Below are positions 36,222 through 47,323 of a stretch of 64,000 nt of DNA, in pieces (positions within the stretch are counted from its first letter, which is position 1; every line of letters begins with the position of its first letter). A program made the position numbers and the translations under genes. The DNA is from Alcaligenaceae bacterium CGII-47. GTDB taxonomy: Bacteria; Pseudomonadota; Gammaproteobacteria; Burkholderiales; Burkholderiaceae_B. The stretch covers positions 125,871 through 189,870 of the forward strand of contig JAHTBO010000007.1 of the NCBI GenBank assembly GCA_019166125.1. The letters run 5' to 3'. The notes under the pieces were generated by a model, which worked only from the letters and a program-made list of their open reading frames with translations, was not told the DNA's origin and ran no database searches.

Positions 36222-38966
36222 TCAGGCAAGCTTGCCGTGGCAGTGCTTGTATTTCTTACCACTGCCGCACGGGCACGCATCATTGCGGCCCACCTTAGGC
36301 ACCTGACCAACGGGCATCGCCTGCGTGTCAGGCGCTTGGTCCAGGCCTGGATCATCGCCACGCAACGCTGCATCATAATCAGCGTGATGGTAGCGCACAT
36401 TATCGAGCGCAGCCGCCTCTGGGGCCTCCACCTCGACCTGCTCAGCAGACTGGATGCGCACTGTCAGCAGCACACGTACCGCCTCATTGCGGATGCGATC
36501 GAGCATATCGGAGAACAGGACGAAGGCTTCGCGCTTGTAGGCTTGTTTGGGATCCACCTGTGCATAACCACGCAAGTGGATACCCTGGCGCAAATGATCC
36601 AGAGACGCCAGGTGAGCACGCCAATGCGTATCCAGGGCCTGTAATAGGACGGAGCGCTCAAAGGGCGCCCAGCCTTCTAGGCCCACCAACTGAACCTTGG
36701 CCTCGTAGATACTGCGGGCCTCACCCACGACGCGCTCGAGCAAATCGTCGTCAGTCAGATCAGGTTCCTTTTCCAGCATTTCCACGAGCGGCAAAATGAT
36801 GCCCCAATCCGCCTCTAATGAAGACTGCAAGCCTGGCACATCCCACTGTTCCTCCATCGTCTCTTCGGGCACGTAGCGACGAAATACCGAAGTGATCTCG
36901 GCATCGCGCAGATTGGCCATGGTATCGGCGACAGACTGCGCCTCCAGGACTTCGTTGCGCTGTGCGTACAGAACCTTGCGCTGATCATTGGCGACGTCGT
37001 CGTATTCCAGAAGCTGCTTGCGCACATCGAAGTTGCGTGCCTCGACCTTGCGCTGCGCGGACTCGATCGAACGCGACACCATACGTGCCTCGATGGGTTC
37101 GCCCTCTGGCAGGCGCAGACGCTCCATGATGGCGCGCACCCGATCACCAGCAAAGATCCGCATAAGCGAATCCTCGAGCGACAGATAAAATCGTGAGGAG
37201 CCCGGGTCACCCTGGCGTCCCGCACGGCCGCGCAACTGATTGTCGATTCGTCGCGACTCATGGCGCTCGGTACCAATGATGCGCAGGCCGCCCGCTTTTT
37301 TAACCGCCTCATTGGCAGGCGCCCATTCGGTGCGTACAGAATCAATCCGAGCTTCCTTTTCCTCGGCAGACAGGTTGGGATCAGCACGAATCAGATCGAT
37401 CTGACGATCTACACTGCCCCCCAATACAATATCCGTACCGCGACCAGCCATGTTCGTAGCAATCGTTATATGGCCTGGCTTACCGGCCTCGGCCACAATC
37501 TGTGCTTCCCGAGCGTGTTGCTTGGCGTTGAGCACCTCGTGAGGCAAGCCATCGCGTTTTAGCCCAGCAGACAATAGCTCGGAGTTCTCGATACTGGTCG
37601 TTCCCACCAGCACAGGCTGGCCGCGCCGATGACAATCCTGAATATCCGCCAAAATAGCCTGATATTTTTCGGCATCCGTCTTGAATACCTGATCATTCTG
37701 ATCATCCCGCGCCATGGGGCGGTTAGTGGGAATAATGACAGTTTCTAGCGAGTAGATTTCCTGAAACTCATAAGCCTCGGTGTCTGCTGTACCGGTCATG
37801 CCCGCAAGCTTGTCGTACATGCGGAAATAATTCTGGAAGGTAATCGAGGCCAGCGTCTGGTTCTCGTTTTGAATCTTTACACCTTCCTTGGCCTCTACGG
37901 CCTGATGCAAGCCATCGGACCAGCGGCGCCCCGCCATCAGGCGACCCGTGAACTCGTCAACAATAACGACCTCGCCATCCTGAATAACGTACTGTTGATC
38001 CAGAAAAAACAGGTTGTGTGCACGCAGCGCCACGGTCAGGTGGTGGATCAGGGAAATATTTCGCGGATCATACAGCGACTGCCCTTCGGGCAGAATTTTC
38101 ATATCGATCAGGATCTGTTCGGCCTTGATCTGCCCTGCCTCGGACAGGTGGACTTGTTGGGCCTTTTCGTCGACCCAGAAGTCCCCCTCGGGCTCAGGCT
38201 CGTGAGGCTTGGGTTCCTCGGTCATACGCGTCATCAGCGGCGGCACCGCGTTCATGCGTACGTAGAGCTCAGTATTGTCCTCGGCCTGGCCCGAGATAAT
38301 CAAAGGTGTACGCGCCTCATCGATCAGGATCGAGTCCACCTCATCCACAATCGCAAAGGACAGGCCACGCTGACGACGATCCTCTGCACGATACTCCATG
38401 TTATCGCGCAGATAATCAAAGCCGTACTCGTTATTTGTACCGTAGGTGATATCAGCCCGATAGGCGGCCCGCTTTTCCTCATTGTCCTGCTGGGGCACGA
38501 CAACCCCCACACTCATGCCCAGATAGGTATACAGACGCCCCATCCACTCGGCATCACGCCGGGCGAGATAATCGTTTACGGTCACTACGTGCACGCCCTG
38601 TCCCGACAATGCATTCAGGTAGACCGCCAGCGTCGCCATGAGCGTCTTGCCCTCGCCGGTACGCATCTCGGCGATCTCGCCGTTATGCAAGGCAATGGCG
38701 CCGAGCATCTGCACATCGAAGTGCCGCATCCCAAAGACGCGCTTACTCGCCTCGCGCACGACAGCAAAGGCCTCGGGGAGCAGCGAGTTCAACGATTTTC
38801 CAGCGGCGTGTCGCTGGCGGAATTCGTCAGTCTTGGCCTTCAACTCGTCATCAGTCAAAGCGACGAGGCCGGCCTCCAGCGCATTGATCTGCACGACCTG
38901 CTTTCGGTATTGCTTGAGCAGACGATCGTTGCGGCTACCAATGATTTTTTTGAACAGGGAAACCAT
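36222..38966 (-). CDS. secA: Preprotein translocase ATPase SecA
   Basis: This 914-aa motor pushes preproteins through SecYEG. Walker [12 protein letters not shown], the DEAD-type box [15 protein letters not shown], the preprotein cross-linking and scaffold domains, [10 protein letters not shown] and [13 protein letters not shown] are present. The C-terminus ends in the zinc-binding SecB-interaction tail [14 protein letters not shown]. No secM-like leader is seen upstream; the next gene on this strand is the M23 peptidase 102 bases away. Long antisense frames over it are shadows. Confidence 0.98.
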   Translation of the reverse strand: MVSLFKKIIGSRNDRLLKQYRKQVVQINALEAGLVALTDDELKAKTDEFRQRHAAGKSLNSLLPEAFAVVREASKRVFGMRHFDVQMLGAIALHNGEIAEMRTGEGKTLMATLAVYLNALSGQGVHVVTVNDYLARRDAEWMGRLYTYLGMSVGVVVPQQDNEEKRAAYRADITYGTNNEYGFDYLRDNMEYRAEDRRQRGLSFAIVDEVDSILIDEARTPLIISGQAEDNTELYVRMNAVPPLMTRMTEEPKPHEPEPEGDFWVDEKAQQVHLSEAGQIKAEQILIDMKILPEGQSLYDPRNISLIHHLTVALRAHNLFFLDQQYVIQDGEVVIVDEFTGRLMAGRRWSDGLHQAVEAKEGVKIQNENQTLASITFQNYFRMYDKLAGMTGTADTEAYEFQEIYSLETVIIPTNRPMARDDQNDQVFKTDAEKYQAILADIQDCHRRGQPVLVGTTSIENSELLSAGLKRDGLPHEVLNAKQHAREAQIVAEAGKPGHITIATNMAGRGTDIVLGGSVDRQIDLIRADPNLSAEEKEARIDSVRTEWAPANEAVKKAGGLRIIGTERHESRRIDNQLRGRAGRQGDPGSSRFYLSLEDSLMRIFAGDRVRAIMERLRLPEGEPIEARMVSRSIESAQRKVEARNFDVRKQLLEYDDVANDQRKVLYAQRNEVLEAQSVADTMANLRDAEITSVFRRYVPEETMEEQWDVPGLQSSLEADWGIILPLVEMLEKEPDLTDDDLLERVVGEARSIYEAKVQLVGLEGWAPFERSVLLQALDTHWRAHLASLDHLRQGIHLRGYAQVDPKQAYKREAFVLFSDMLDRIRNEAVRVLLTVRIQSAEQVEVEAPEAAALDNVRYHHADYDAALRGDDPGLDQAPDTQAMPVGQVPKVGRNDACPCGSGKKYKHCHGKLA

Positions 38967-39068
38967 ATTGTGTCATCGATGGGGGTCTGAACCGAGGAAC
39001 GCACCCAGACCACGGGCTATTGAGCAGGAACGATTACCTGTCAGGTAATCGCAAGTAAACGATAGAGT

Positions 39069-40031
39069 TTAACGCAGCTGGGGGCCACCCGCATCGGGCA
39101 GCGCCGCAGCGACCAGGGGCGCCGACGTATTGGGCAAACGCGGGGCTAAAAACAGCGTCGGATCCAAGGGATACCCAGCCATGCGGACCTCAAAATGCAA
39201 ATGCGAGCCCGTCGAGCGCCCCGAGGAACCCACCTTGGCAATTAATTGCCCCTTACGCACCAAATCACCGGCTTTGACGGTAAGCGTCGACGCATGCGCG
39301 TAACGGGTCTGGATCCCGTTTCCATGATCTATTTCGACCATGCGACCATACCCGCTAACATACCCCGCTCGCTCAACGATGCCGCCCGAGGCCGCCCGGA
39401 TGGGTGCACCTTGTGGCGCGGCATAATCCAAGCCATCATGCATGCTATGGCGCCCCGTGACCGGATTACGTCGCCAGCCAAATGAGGAGCTCAGATATGG
39501 ATAAGCAACAGGCGAGTAGGTAGGCAGACTTGCCTGTATGCCCGCCCGCCGGGACAAGGCCAGATCCACCATGTCGTAGGCGTCCTCCTGTATCGCAATA
39601 CGCTGCTGCAGAACATCAAGTTGACGGCCCAGTGCCTGAGCGGTATCGCGCGGCGGTATCGACGCAGAGATATCATCCATGACCTGGGTATCTGCCCACA
39701 CAACATCCTGCATGATCTCTGGGTCGGTATAGGACAATCCCGCCGCCTCAGCGACTCGTTGGCGCACCGCATCCATGGCGATCAGACGGGCCTGCAATTC
39801 CCCAAGCTTACCTGCCAGGCCCGAGACACTATCGCGAATCAAGGCAGATTCCTGGTCCAGCCGTGTATCGAATGCCAGAACTTGCTCGGTGTTGGGCAGG
39901 GATGCCTGCGCAATGCCAGATTGCACCCAGGCACCCACCAACGCAGCCAGGATCAGCGCACCAACCAAGCCCGCCCCCCGGCGCACGCTAGAATGGAAGA
40001 AGCCCGAAATCACCGTTTTCTTAGTCGCCAT
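39069..40031 (-). CDS. M23 family (LytM-type) peptidase, membrane-anchored
   Basis: This 320-aa protein has one N-terminal span (about residues 20-42), a helical middle region, and a C-terminal M23 domain. Zn ligands and the catalytic His are visible (HSMHDGLDYAAP and HLHFEVRM, with GYGRMVEIDHGNG), so it should be an active periplasmic endopeptidase cutting peptidoglycan cross-links rather than a degenerate EnvC-type activator. ATG 40031 is used; an in-frame TTG at 40040 has AAGGA at better spacing and may be the true start. It is divergent from the DciA-like gene by only 21 bases. Confidence 0.88.
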   Translation of the reverse strand: MATKKTVISGFFHSSVRRGAGLVGALILAALVGAWVQSGIAQASLPNTEQVLAFDTRLDQESALIRDSVSGLAGKLGELQARLIAMDAVRQRVAEAAGLSYTDPEIMQDVVWADTQVMDDISASIPPRDTAQALGRQLDVLQQRIAIQEDAYDMVDLALSRRAGIQASLPTYSPVAYPYLSSSFGWRRNPVTGRHSMHDGLDYAAPQGAPIRAASGGIVERAGYVSGYGRMVEIDHGNGIQTRYAHASTLTVKAGDLVRKGQLIAKVGSSGRSTGSHLHFEVRMAGYPLDPTLFLAPRLPNTSAPLVAAALPDAGGPQLR

Positions 40032-40052
40032 AATATTCAAAAAAATATCCTT

Positions 40053-40532
40053 ATGAAACGCCCAGCCAAAACCACACGCCCCAAACGGTCCGAGCGCAAC
40101 GCTCAGGTCCTGGAGTGGCTAGGCACCGATCAGCATGGCGCCAGCGTCCTAGAGACAGCCAGGCAATTGATGGCTGCCGAAGCCCTGATTGTCGAGGCGC
40201 TACCTCTAGCCATGGCACGACGCATTAAGGTCGCCCAGATAGACAGACAGCGCATAACGCTTTCAGTTCCCGGCGCCGCGCATGCGGCACGCCTACGCCA
40301 GGTCGCGCCCACGATACTCAAGCACATGCGCGATAAGGGCTGGAACGTCAATGAGATTATCCTGCGCGTGTACGCAGGCATGCCCGATACAGAGACTAAG
40401 ATAGCACAGCGGGAAACCCTGCCGCTGAACGCTCAAGCCCTGCAGGCCTTTGCAGCGTTACGGGAAAATATACAGCCTGGCCCCTTGGCCGACGCACTAG
40501 AGCGTCTGCTGCGCCACCACCGCCAACGTTGA
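40053..40532 (+). CDS. DUF721 / DciA-like protein
   Basis: This small basic protein (159 aa) of the DUF721 family has the conserved central region LPLAMARRIKVAQIDRQ and HAARLRQVAPTIL and a helical N-terminus with many Lys/Arg. DciA, the best-known member, loads the replicative helicase in bacteria without DnaC. Whether this protein does so here is inferred from the family only. The frame is open far upstream through the opposite-strand peptidase, so ATG 40053 is taken as the start. It converges on lpxC with one base between stops. Confidence 0.75.
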   Translation: MKRPAKTTRPKRSERNAQVLEWLGTDQHGASVLETARQLMAAEALIVEALPLAMARRIKVAQIDRQRITLSVPGAAHAARLRQVAPTILKHMRDKGWNVNEIILRVYAGMPDTETKIAQRETLPLNAQALQAFAALRENIQPGPLADALERLLRHHRQR

Positions 40533-40533
40533 T

Positions 40534-41457
40534 TTAGGCAAAACGCCATTCACGCGTAAACGCGGCGGGCGCCACCGCCGGCGATTCATAACTGATAAGT
40601 TCCCAGCACTCTTGCTGGGCGAGCAGGGTTCTGACCAACTGATTGTTCATGGCGTGGCCCGATTTGCATGCGACGTAACGCGCAACCAGTGGCTTGCCAG
40701 CAAGATAAAGATCCCCGATCGCATCCAGAATCTTGTGCTTAACAAACTCGTCCTCGTAACGCAGACCATCGCTATTCAACACGCGATACTCATCCATCAC
40801 GATCGCATTATCCAGACTACCACCACGCGCCAGCCCCATCGAGCGCAGGGTCTCGACCTCGCTGGCAAAGCCAAAGGTTCGGGCACGCGCAATGGTCTTT
40901 ACATAAGAATCATGCGCAAAGTCCACCTCGGCGAAATTGGCGGTTGAGTCGATCGCCGGATGCTGAAAATCAATCGCAAAAGACAAGGCGAACCCATCAT
41001 AGGGCTCGAGCCGAGCCCATTTCAGGTTGCTGCCTTCACCCTCACGGACCTCGACAGACTTCAGAACACGGATGAACTGCTTGGGCGCCGCCTGCTCTTC
41101 TAGCCCTGCAGAACGCAGCAGATATACAAATGTTCCTGCGCTCCCATCCATGATGGGGACTTCTTCGGCGGTCAGGTCTACATGCAGATTATCCACGCCC
41201 AGGCCTGCCAGAGCGGACATTAGATGCTCGACGGTAGACACACGCACATCACCCTGCTGCAAGACCGACGCCATACGCGTATCGCCCACCGCGTCCGCAC
41301 GCGCAGGCAGATCCACCACCTCAGGCAAATCGATGCGATGGAATACGATTCCGGTATTCGGTGCGGCAGGACGCAACGTGATCTCGACACGGCGACCAGA
41401 GTGCAGGCCCACACCCTTGGTTGAAATTGATTTTTGTATCGTGCGTTGACGGAGCAT
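40534..41457 (-). CDS. lpxC: UDP-3-O-acyl-N-acetylglucosamine deacetylase
   Basis: This 307-aa zinc enzyme catalyses the committed step of lipid A synthesis. [16 protein letters not shown] at the N-terminus, the zinc ligand [14 protein letters not shown] and the second zinc site [12 protein letters not shown] are present, with the closing HAMNNQLVR segment. It follows ftsZ on the same strand after a 240-base gap with hairpins, the usual position at the end of the dcw region. The C-terminus has no obvious E. coli-type FtsH degron. Confidence 0.97.
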   Translation of the reverse strand: MLRQRTIQKSISTKGVGLHSGRRVEITLRPAAPNTGIVFHRIDLPEVVDLPARADAVGDTRMASVLQQGDVRVSTVEHLMSALAGLGVDNLHVDLTAEEVPIMDGSAGTFVYLLRSAGLEEQAAPKQFIRVLKSVEVREGEGSNLKWARLEPYDGFALSFAIDFQHPAIDSTANFAEVDFAHDSYVKTIARARTFGFASEVETLRSMGLARGGSLDNAIVMDEYRVLNSDGLRYEDEFVKHKILDAIGDLYLAGKPLVARYVACKSGHAMNNQLVRTLLAQQECWELISYESPAVAPAAFTREWRFA

Positions 41458-41594
41458 GGTAAGAATCTATGAATTTCGAGCACAACTGCGCCGCTGTATC
41501 GCGGTAACGGTTCCCATTGTAACGATTTATCCGGGTTATCACTAGGATTTATGATTGAAACATCAACATCAAAGGTTGCTCAAGCGGGAACGCA

Positions 41595-41692
41595 CGCCCC
41601 CTTCAGGGGAAAAGGGGACGTGTTTCAGGCGCGTTCAGCCAGTCGGTCCGCTCTGACCGATATGTGAGATCCCAGACTGCCAGACAGGGATC
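41595..41692. terminator. Two hairpins in the ftsZ-lpxC gap
   Basis: Past the ftsZ stop, GATCCC / GGGATC (41668-41692) and then a 9-bp stem CGCCCCCTT / AAGGGGACG (41595-41620, one G-T pair, 8-base loop) lie in series. Neither has a strong T-tract on the minus strand. They could end or attenuate dcw transcription before lpxC. A TACAAT at 41516-41521 (minus) is a possible -10 for lpxC, without a clear -35. Confidence 0.45.
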
Positions 41693-41697
41693 GTCGA

Positions 41698-42864
41698 TCA
41701 GTCTGCCTGCTTGCGCAGGAATGCCGGGATGTCAAAGTGATCCATGCCGGCGGTCTCCAGGGCGCGCACCTGGGCCGAGGCATTACTGCGTGGGTTGCGA
41801 ATCACAGACGGCACATCAGTATTAGCAAAATCATGGCTACCAACGAGGGGCATATTATCCGTCCCAGTGCGCTGGTTATGGACGTTATTCGATACCAACT
41901 GGGGACGGGTCGAGCGCCCCAACCCTGTTGCCACCACCGTGACACGCAGATTTTCACCCATGGACTCGTCATAGGCCGTACCAAAGATCACTGTCGCGTC
42001 CTCAGCAGCATAGCCTCGGATTGTGTCCATGATCTCTCGTGTCTCGCGCATCTTGAGTGTGCGGCTGGCCGTGATATTGACCAGCATTCCACGCGCACCA
42101 TGCAAATCGACGCCTTCAAGCAGAGGGCAAGCAATCGCCTGCTCGGCAGCAACGCGCGCCCGATCGGCGCCCGCAGCGATCGAGGTGCCCATCATGGCCT
42201 GGCCCTGCTCACCCATGATGGTCTTGACGTCCTCAAAGTCGACGTTCACATTGCCTTCGACATTAATGATCTCCGCAATGCCGGCGCAGGCATTATGCAG
42301 CACATCATCTGCTGCTTGAAAGCAGTCTTCCTGGGTGGCGTCGTCATCCATCAGGTCATAGAGATTTTCATTAAGCACCACAATCAAGGAATGCACGTGC
42401 TTGCTCAACTCGCTGATGCCGTCCTCAGCCATTTTCATGCGCTTATTGCCCTCGAACATAAAGGGCTTGGTGACAACCCCTACGGTGAGAATGCCGAGCT
42501 CCTTGGCTACTTCGGCTACGACAGGGCCAGCGCCCGTACCCGTACCCCCGCCCATTCCCGCCGTCACAAAAACCATATGCGCACCCGTCAACGCCGCGCG
42601 AATCTCTTCGCGCGCAGTTTCCGCAGCCGCACGACCCTGCTCTGGCTTGGCCCCTGCCCCCAAACCCGAGCGCCCCAAGCGAATCTGCACGGGTGCCTCG
42701 CTAGTGGCCAAGGCCTGCCCATCGGTATTTGCACAAATAAAATCGACGCCAAGCACGCCGGAACGAATCATATGAGACACAGCGTTGCCGCCGGCCCCGC
42801 CCACACCGACCACCTTGATTACGGTGCCGTTCACACTGGTATCGAGCATTTCAAAATTCATCAT
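41698..42864 (-). CDS. ftsZ: Cell division GTPase FtsZ
   Basis: This 388-aa tubulin homologue builds the Z-ring. The tubulin signature GGGTGTGAGPVVAEVAKE, the T7 loop region VNVDFEDVKTIM, and the conserved C-terminal tail FDIPAFLRKQ for FtsA/ZipA binding are present. Translation starts at one of two tandem ATGs with GGGAG 6 bases before the first (42864). It is the last gene of the dcw cluster, 67 bases after ftsA. Confidence 0.98.
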   Translation of the reverse strand: MMNFEMLDTSVNGTVIKVVGVGGAGGNAVSHMIRSGVLGVDFICANTDGQALATSEAPVQIRLGRSGLGAGAKPEQGRAAAETAREEIRAALTGAHMVFVTAGMGGGTGTGAGPVVAEVAKELGILTVGVVTKPFMFEGNKRMKMAEDGISELSKHVHSLIVVLNENLYDLMDDDATQEDCFQAADDVLHNACAGIAEIINVEGNVNVDFEDVKTIMGEQGQAMMGTSIAAGADRARVAAEQAIACPLLEGVDLHGARGMLVNITASRTLKMRETREIMDTIRGYAAEDATVIFGTAYDESMGENLRVTVVATGLGRSTRPQLVSNNVHNQRTGTDNMPLVGSHDFANTDVPSVIRNPRSNASAQVRALETAGMDHFDIPAFLRKQAD

Positions 42865-42931
42865 GATTGACTCCCTCACATATCTAAAAACGAGTAAATT
42901 CCCCTGAACTACACACGCCAGCCTTACGGCT

Positions 42932-44158
42932 TTAATTCATGAACCACTCTTTCATACGCGCAAAAATGGACTTGACCGTCCCCTTTTGCTGCGCCACCTT
43001 GCGCCCGCGTGCGCGCTGCATGCGCGCTTCGGTCAACAAGCCCATAACCGTCGAGAAGCGCGGATTGCGCATCACGTCGGACAAACTCCCCTCATAGACC
43101 GGCACCGCTACACGCACCGGTTTCAAAAATACGTCTTCAGCCAGCTCTACCATCCCCGGCATAAGCGAAGTCCCGCCTGTAAGCACCACTCCAGAGGACA
43201 GCAACTCTTCGTAGCCCGACTCGCGAATAATCTGCTGCACAAAGCCAAACAGCTCCTCCATGCGTGGCTCGATCACCGCACCCAACGCCTGGCGCTTGAC
43301 GCTACGGTTGGGGCGATCGCCCAGGCCGGGCACTTCGATCATTTCGTCGGCGCTTACGAGTACCTGTTTGCAAATGCCGTAACGCAGCTTGATCTCCTCG
43401 GCATCAGGCGTGGGCGTGCGCAGCATCGCCGCGATATCACTCGTCACCTGGTCGCCCGCAATCGGGATCACGGCGGTATGGCGGATGGCGCCACCTGTAT
43501 AAATCGCAATATCCGTGGTTCCACCACCAATATCGACCAGCACGACACCCAGCTCCTTTTCATCTGTGGTCAGACAAGCCAGACTAGAGGCCAGTGGTTG
43601 TAAAACGAGATCCTGGACCTCTAACCCGCAACGGCGCACACACTTGACGATGTTCTGCACTGCGCTCACCGAGCCGGTGACGATATGCACGCGCACCTCC
43701 AGGCGCAGGCCGCTCATACCGATGGGTTCACGAATATCCTCCTGAGAGTCGACAATGAACTCCTGGGTCAATACATGCAGCACCTGTTGATCGGTGGGTA
43801 TATTGACCGCCTTGGCCGTCTCGATTACGCGCGATACGTCCGTCGCCGTTACTTCCTTGTCTTTGACCGCCACCATGCCGCTAGAGTTGAAACTCGTGAT
43901 ATGGCTGCCGGCTATTCCGGTATAGACCTCGCGGATCTTGCAGTCGGCCATCAACTCGGCCTCTTCGAGGGCCCGCTGAATAGAGTTAACAGTCGATTCA
44001 ATGTTGACCACGACACCTCGGCGCATGCCTTCGGACTCGTGTTGGCCCAGGCCAAGCACCTCGAATCCCCTACCCGGCAGGATTTCTGCGACCACAGCAG
44101 CAACTTTGCTGGTCCCAATATCGAGTGCAACGATCAGATCTTTGATGTCACGGGTCAT
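42932..44158 (-). CDS. ftsA: Cell division protein FtsA
   Basis: This 408-aa actin-fold ATPase tethers FtsZ to the membrane. LIVALDIGTSKVAAVVAE is phosphate loop 1, VLVDIGGGTTDIAIY phosphate loop 2 and VVLTGGTSLMPG the adenosine motif. The C-terminal amphipathic helix (SIFARMKEWFMN) provides membrane binding. It starts 2 bases after the ftsQ stop. Confidence 0.97.
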   Translation of the reverse strand: MTRDIKDLIVALDIGTSKVAAVVAEILPGRGFEVLGLGQHESEGMRRGVVVNIESTVNSIQRALEEAELMADCKIREVYTGIAGSHITSFNSSGMVAVKDKEVTATDVSRVIETAKAVNIPTDQQVLHVLTQEFIVDSQEDIREPIGMSGLRLEVRVHIVTGSVSAVQNIVKCVRRCGLEVQDLVLQPLASSLACLTTDEKELGVVLVDIGGGTTDIAIYTGGAIRHTAVIPIAGDQVTSDIAAMLRTPTPDAEEIKLRYGICKQVLVSADEMIEVPGLGDRPNRSVKRQALGAVIEPRMEELFGFVQQIIRESGYEELLSSGVVLTGGTSLMPGMVELAEDVFLKPVRVAVPVYEGSLSDVMRNPRFSTVMGLLTEARMQRARGRKVAQQKGTVKSIFARMKEWFMN

Positions 44159-44160
44159 GG

Positions 44161-44958
44161 TTATTGTTTCGATGTAGTAAGAGGGTTATCGGGAACAAGC
44201 GAAATCGCAAAGCCGTTCGGATAGCGCAGATCGGCGCTGGCGATCATGCGCGTGCCAAGTCGCTTGGACAGTTTTGGCCACGCCTGCACAAAACGCTCGA
44301 TGCGCGCGGCAAAAGGCAATGCGCCTGAGCGTCCATGCGGATCGGTCGTATCCGCCGCCTGGTCACGGCCCAGATGCAGGCGCACACCATCGGATAACTG
44401 CACCTCCCAGGCATAACGCGGACTGAGCGTCGCCTCACGCACTCTAAGCTGGAGCGGCGCAAACCAACGTGCAATCTCGGCATAACGCTGCACCACAAGA
44501 CGTTCCGAATTAGGCGGGCCGTTTAACTGCGGCAGTTGTGAGTCGTCAGACAGCTCACCTTGATTGGCGTTAAAGGCCTCACCCCAGGTATTGATCATCT
44601 GGTTTTCATTCCACAGCGCCAAGGGTTGCTGCTCCTCAATTTGCACCCGCAAGGTATCGGGCCAGACACGCTGCACGCTCGCGTGACGCACCCAGGGCGT
44701 CGCCTCGATCTGTTCGCGCACCTGATCCAGATCGATGGCGAAAAAATTACCACTCACCTGGCCAGCCAAGGCGGTGCTCAGGTTCGCCGGTGTTACGTAC
44801 TGCAAGCTGGGCGCTACCATCGACGCAATTTCGATGCGCTCGACGGCAAAGTAGGGCCGACCAATCACCCAGGCAAGTGCGCCCGCGATCATTGCCATCA
44901 CCGCCAGCAAGGCCAGCATATTGGCAATCAGATTCGTGAGGCGCGGATCGGCAAACAC
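44161..44958 (-). CDS. ftsQ: Cell division protein FtsQ
   Basis: This 265-aa bitopic protein links early and late divisome parts. It has a short cytoplasmic tail, one span (about 10-32), a POTRA domain (YFAVERIEIASM to VQIEEQQPLALW) and the FtsQ beta domain. It lies 2 bases after ddl and 2 bases before ftsA, the standard order. The C-terminus carries the TSKQ tail with no extra domain. Confidence 0.93.
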   Translation of the reverse strand: MFADPRLTNLIANMLALLAVMAMIAGALAWVIGRPYFAVERIEIASMVAPSLQYVTPANLSTALAGQVSGNFFAIDLDQVREQIEATPWVRHASVQRVWPDTLRVQIEEQQPLALWNENQMINTWGEAFNANQGELSDDSQLPQLNGPPNSERLVVQRYAEIARWFAPLQLRVREATLSPRYAWEVQLSDGVRLHLGRDQAADTTDPHGRSGALPFAARIERFVQAWPKLSKRLGTRMIASADLRYPNGFAISLVPDNPLTTSKQ

Positions 44959-44960
44959 GG

Positions 44961-45920
44961 CTACGCGCTCCGCTCATCGCGCTCAGCGCGGCGCACTTTG
45001 CATCGCGCTGTCGACAGAATTTCCAGACAGAGGTCGGCGTACGACATTCCAATTGCAGCCGCCCCCATGGGCACCAGAGAATGGCTCGTCATACCCGGCG
45101 AGGTGTTCATCTCCAGTAACCAGGGCTCGCCCTCATGGTCCAACATAAAATCCGCACGACCCCAGCCCTCGCAACCCAAAGCGAGATAGGACTGCAGGCT
45201 GATTTGCATAATGCGTGAGTTCAGGGCGTCGTCCAGCTCCGCCGGGCAGATATAGCGCGTATCGTTCGAGAGGTACTTATGCTCGTAATCGTAGTTGCCC
45301 TTGGGCGCCACGATCTCAATTACCGGCAGCGCACGTGCTGTCTTGCCGCTACCCAATATCGGCACCGTCAACTCCCGGCCCTTGATGAACTGCTCGGCTA
45401 ACACCACATCATCAAAGCGCGCGGCGAATTGGTAGGCTTGGGCCATCTGCGCGAACGCATCAACGCGCGTCACGCCCAGCGTCGAGCCCTCGTGTGGCGG
45501 CTTGATAATCAAGGGCAGGCCCAAGGCTTCTGACGTCGCGCGCAAATCCGACTGCGCATCGAGCACTCTGAAGCGCGGCGTAGGCAAACCATGCTGCGCC
45601 CAAATTCGCTTGCTTGTGATTTTGTCCATCGCCAGGCAAGACGCCAGCGGCCCACTGCCCGTATAGGGCAGGCCCAGCAACTCCAGCGCACCTTGCATGG
45701 TGCCATCCTCACCATAACGACCATGCAGCGCGATAAACACCCGATCGAAGCCTTCATCAGCCAGTTGTGCGAGGCTACCGCGCCCCGTATCGAACAAATG
45801 GGCGTCCACACCCTGGCTGCGCAAGGCTTCGCACACGCCGGCGCCAGACATCAGAGACACCTCACGCTCGGCTGACTGACCACCGTATAACACCCCGACA
45901 CGACCAAAAGACTGACTCAT
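44961..45920 (-). CDS. ddl: D-alanine--D-alanine ligase
   Basis: This 319-aa ATP-grasp enzyme makes the D-Ala-D-Ala dipeptide used by the MurF half of Mur[19 protein letters not shown] at the N-terminus, [17 protein letters not shown], the nucleotide loop HEGSTLGVT and the metal-binding [15 protein letters not shown] region (here [14 protein letters not shown]) are present. It overlaps murC by 4 bases. Normal length for DdlB. Confidence 0.96.
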   Translation of the reverse strand: MSQSFGRVGVLYGGQSAEREVSLMSGAGVCEALRSQGVDAHLFDTGRGSLAQLADEGFDRVFIALHGRYGEDGTMQGALELLGLPYTGSGPLASCLAMDKITSKRIWAQHGLPTPRFRVLDAQSDLRATSEALGLPLIIKPPHEGSTLGVTRVDAFAQMAQAYQFAARFDDVVLAEQFIKGRELTVPILGSGKTARALPVIEIVAPKGNYDYEHKYLSNDTRYICPAELDDALNSRIMQISLQSYLALGCEGWGRADFMLDHEGEPWLLEMNTSPGMTSHSLVPMGAAAIGMSYADLCLEILSTARCKVRRAERDERSA

Positions 45921-47323
45921 CGTGTGCCCTCCAGTTGAGCGGGCACACGACTTATAGAGCCTGCACCCATGATGATGACAACGTCATCAGCCTGTGCGAA
46001 ATCCTGAATCGCAGCGGCTACTTCGCCGACTTGTTCGATGAATACCGGCTCGATTTTTCCCGCCACCCTCAGTGCCCGCGCCAGCGCGCGCCCATCTGCA
46101 GCAATAAGCGGGGCCTCACCAGCGGCGTACACCTCGGTGAGCAGTACCGCATCGGCGGAACTGAGCACGCGCACAAAATCCTCGAAGCAATCACGAGTGC
46201 GTGTGTAGCGATGGGGCTGAAAAGCCAGCACAATGCGACGACCCGGCCAGGCGCCCCGTGCGGCGGCCAGCGTCGCGGCCATCTCCACCGGGTGGTGGCC
46301 GTAATCATCAATAACCGTGTAGTTGCCGCAACCGCGCTGCGCCGAGACCGGAAAGTCCCCCACTTGGGTAAACCGCCGGCCGACGCCGCGGAAATTCGCC
46401 AAAGCCTCGCAGATGGCCTCATCGGGGACCCCTAGCTCGGTCGCTACGGCAATCGTCGCCAAGGCATTGAGCACGTTATGGCGACCGGGAAGGTTCAGCC
46501 GCACCGACAACTCGGGCAGCGCGCCGTACGCGCCCTTGCGACTGACATCAAACAACATATGGACCCCATCCGGGCGCACATTGGAGGCGCGCACCTGCGC
46601 ATCAGAGTCAATCCCGTAGGTCGTTACAGGCCGCGAAACAAAGGGGATGATCTCGCATACATTTTGGTCATCCTGGCACAGAATTGCACTGCCGTAGAAG
46701 GGCAGGCGCTGGGTGAACTCCACAAATGCGCTCTTTAGGCGGGCGACGTCATGGCCATACGTATCCATGTGATCCACATCGATATTGGTGATGATTGCCA
46801 TCACAGGCAGCAGATTCAGAAATGAGGCATCCGACTCATCCGCCTCGACCACGATATAGTCGCCATGCCCCAAACGCGCATTGGCAGCGGCTGAATTCAA
46901 ACGACCACCGATCACAAAGGTCGGATCCAGGCCGCCTGCAGCCAACACACTCGCCACCAGGCTGGTCGTGGTGGTCTTGCCGTGCGTTCCAGCCACAGCG
47001 ATGCCACGCTTCAGACGCATTAACTCGGCCAACATCAGGGCGCGTGGTACCACCGGGATACGGGCCGCGCGTGCAGCCAACACCTCTGGATTATCGCCAT
47101 GGATGGCGGTGGAGGTCACGATCGCACCGGCACCCTGGATATTCTCTGCACGATGACCAACGCAGATCCGCGCACCCAGTGCTGCCAGGCGCCGCGTCAC
47201 CGCAGTTTCCTGGATGTCAGAACCACTGATGGCGTAGCCTAAATTCAACAACACCTCAGCGATACCGCTCATCCCCGAGCCGCCAATTCCAACAAAATGG
47301 ATGTTTTGGATGCGATGCTTCAT
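45917..47323 (-). CDS. murC: UDP-N-acetylmuramate--L-alanine ligase
   Basis: This 468-aa Mur ligase adds L-Ala to UDP-MurNAc, the first cytoplasmic peptide step. [17 protein letters not shown] is the UDP-binding loop, [11 protein letters not shown] the ATP P-loop, and [14 protein letters not shown] the C-terminal ligand loop. The overlaps of 4 bases at both ends (murG before, ddl after) show coupled translation. It would also consume the UDP-MurNAc made by AmgK-MurU. Confidence 0.97.
   Translation of the reverse strand: MKHRIQNIHFVGIGGSGMSGIAEVLLNLGYAISGSDIQETAVTRRLAALGARICVGHRAENIQGAGAIVTSTAIHGDNPEVLAARAARIPVVPRALMLAELMRLKRGIAVAGTHGKTTTTSLVASVLAAGGLDPTFVIGGRLNSAAANARLGHGDYIVVEADESDASFLNLLPVMAIITNIDVDHMDTYGHDVARLKSAFVEFTQRLPFYGSAILCQDDQNVCEIIPFVSRPVTTYGIDSDAQVRASNVRPDGVHMLFDVSRKGAYGALPELSVRLNLPGRHNVLNALATIAVATELGVPDEAICEALANFRGVGRRFTQVGDFPVSAQRGCGNYTVIDDYGHHPVEMAATLAAARGAWPGRRIVLAFQPHRYTRTRDCFEDFVRVLSSADAVLLTEVYAAGEAPLIAADGRALARALRVAGKIEPVFIEQVGEVAAAIQDFAQADDVVIIMGAGSISRVPAQLEGTR

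Noticed and set aside
37869-38990. Open frame of 373 codons on the plus strand over secA
   Set aside because: It is antisense to a fully conserved SecA; the protein shows no domain, and long antisense frames are expected from the codon bias of this genome.
41737-42870. Open frame of 377 codons on the plus strand over ftsZ
   Set aside because: Antisense shadow of FtsZ with no ribosome site and His/Arg-rich non-protein-like composition.
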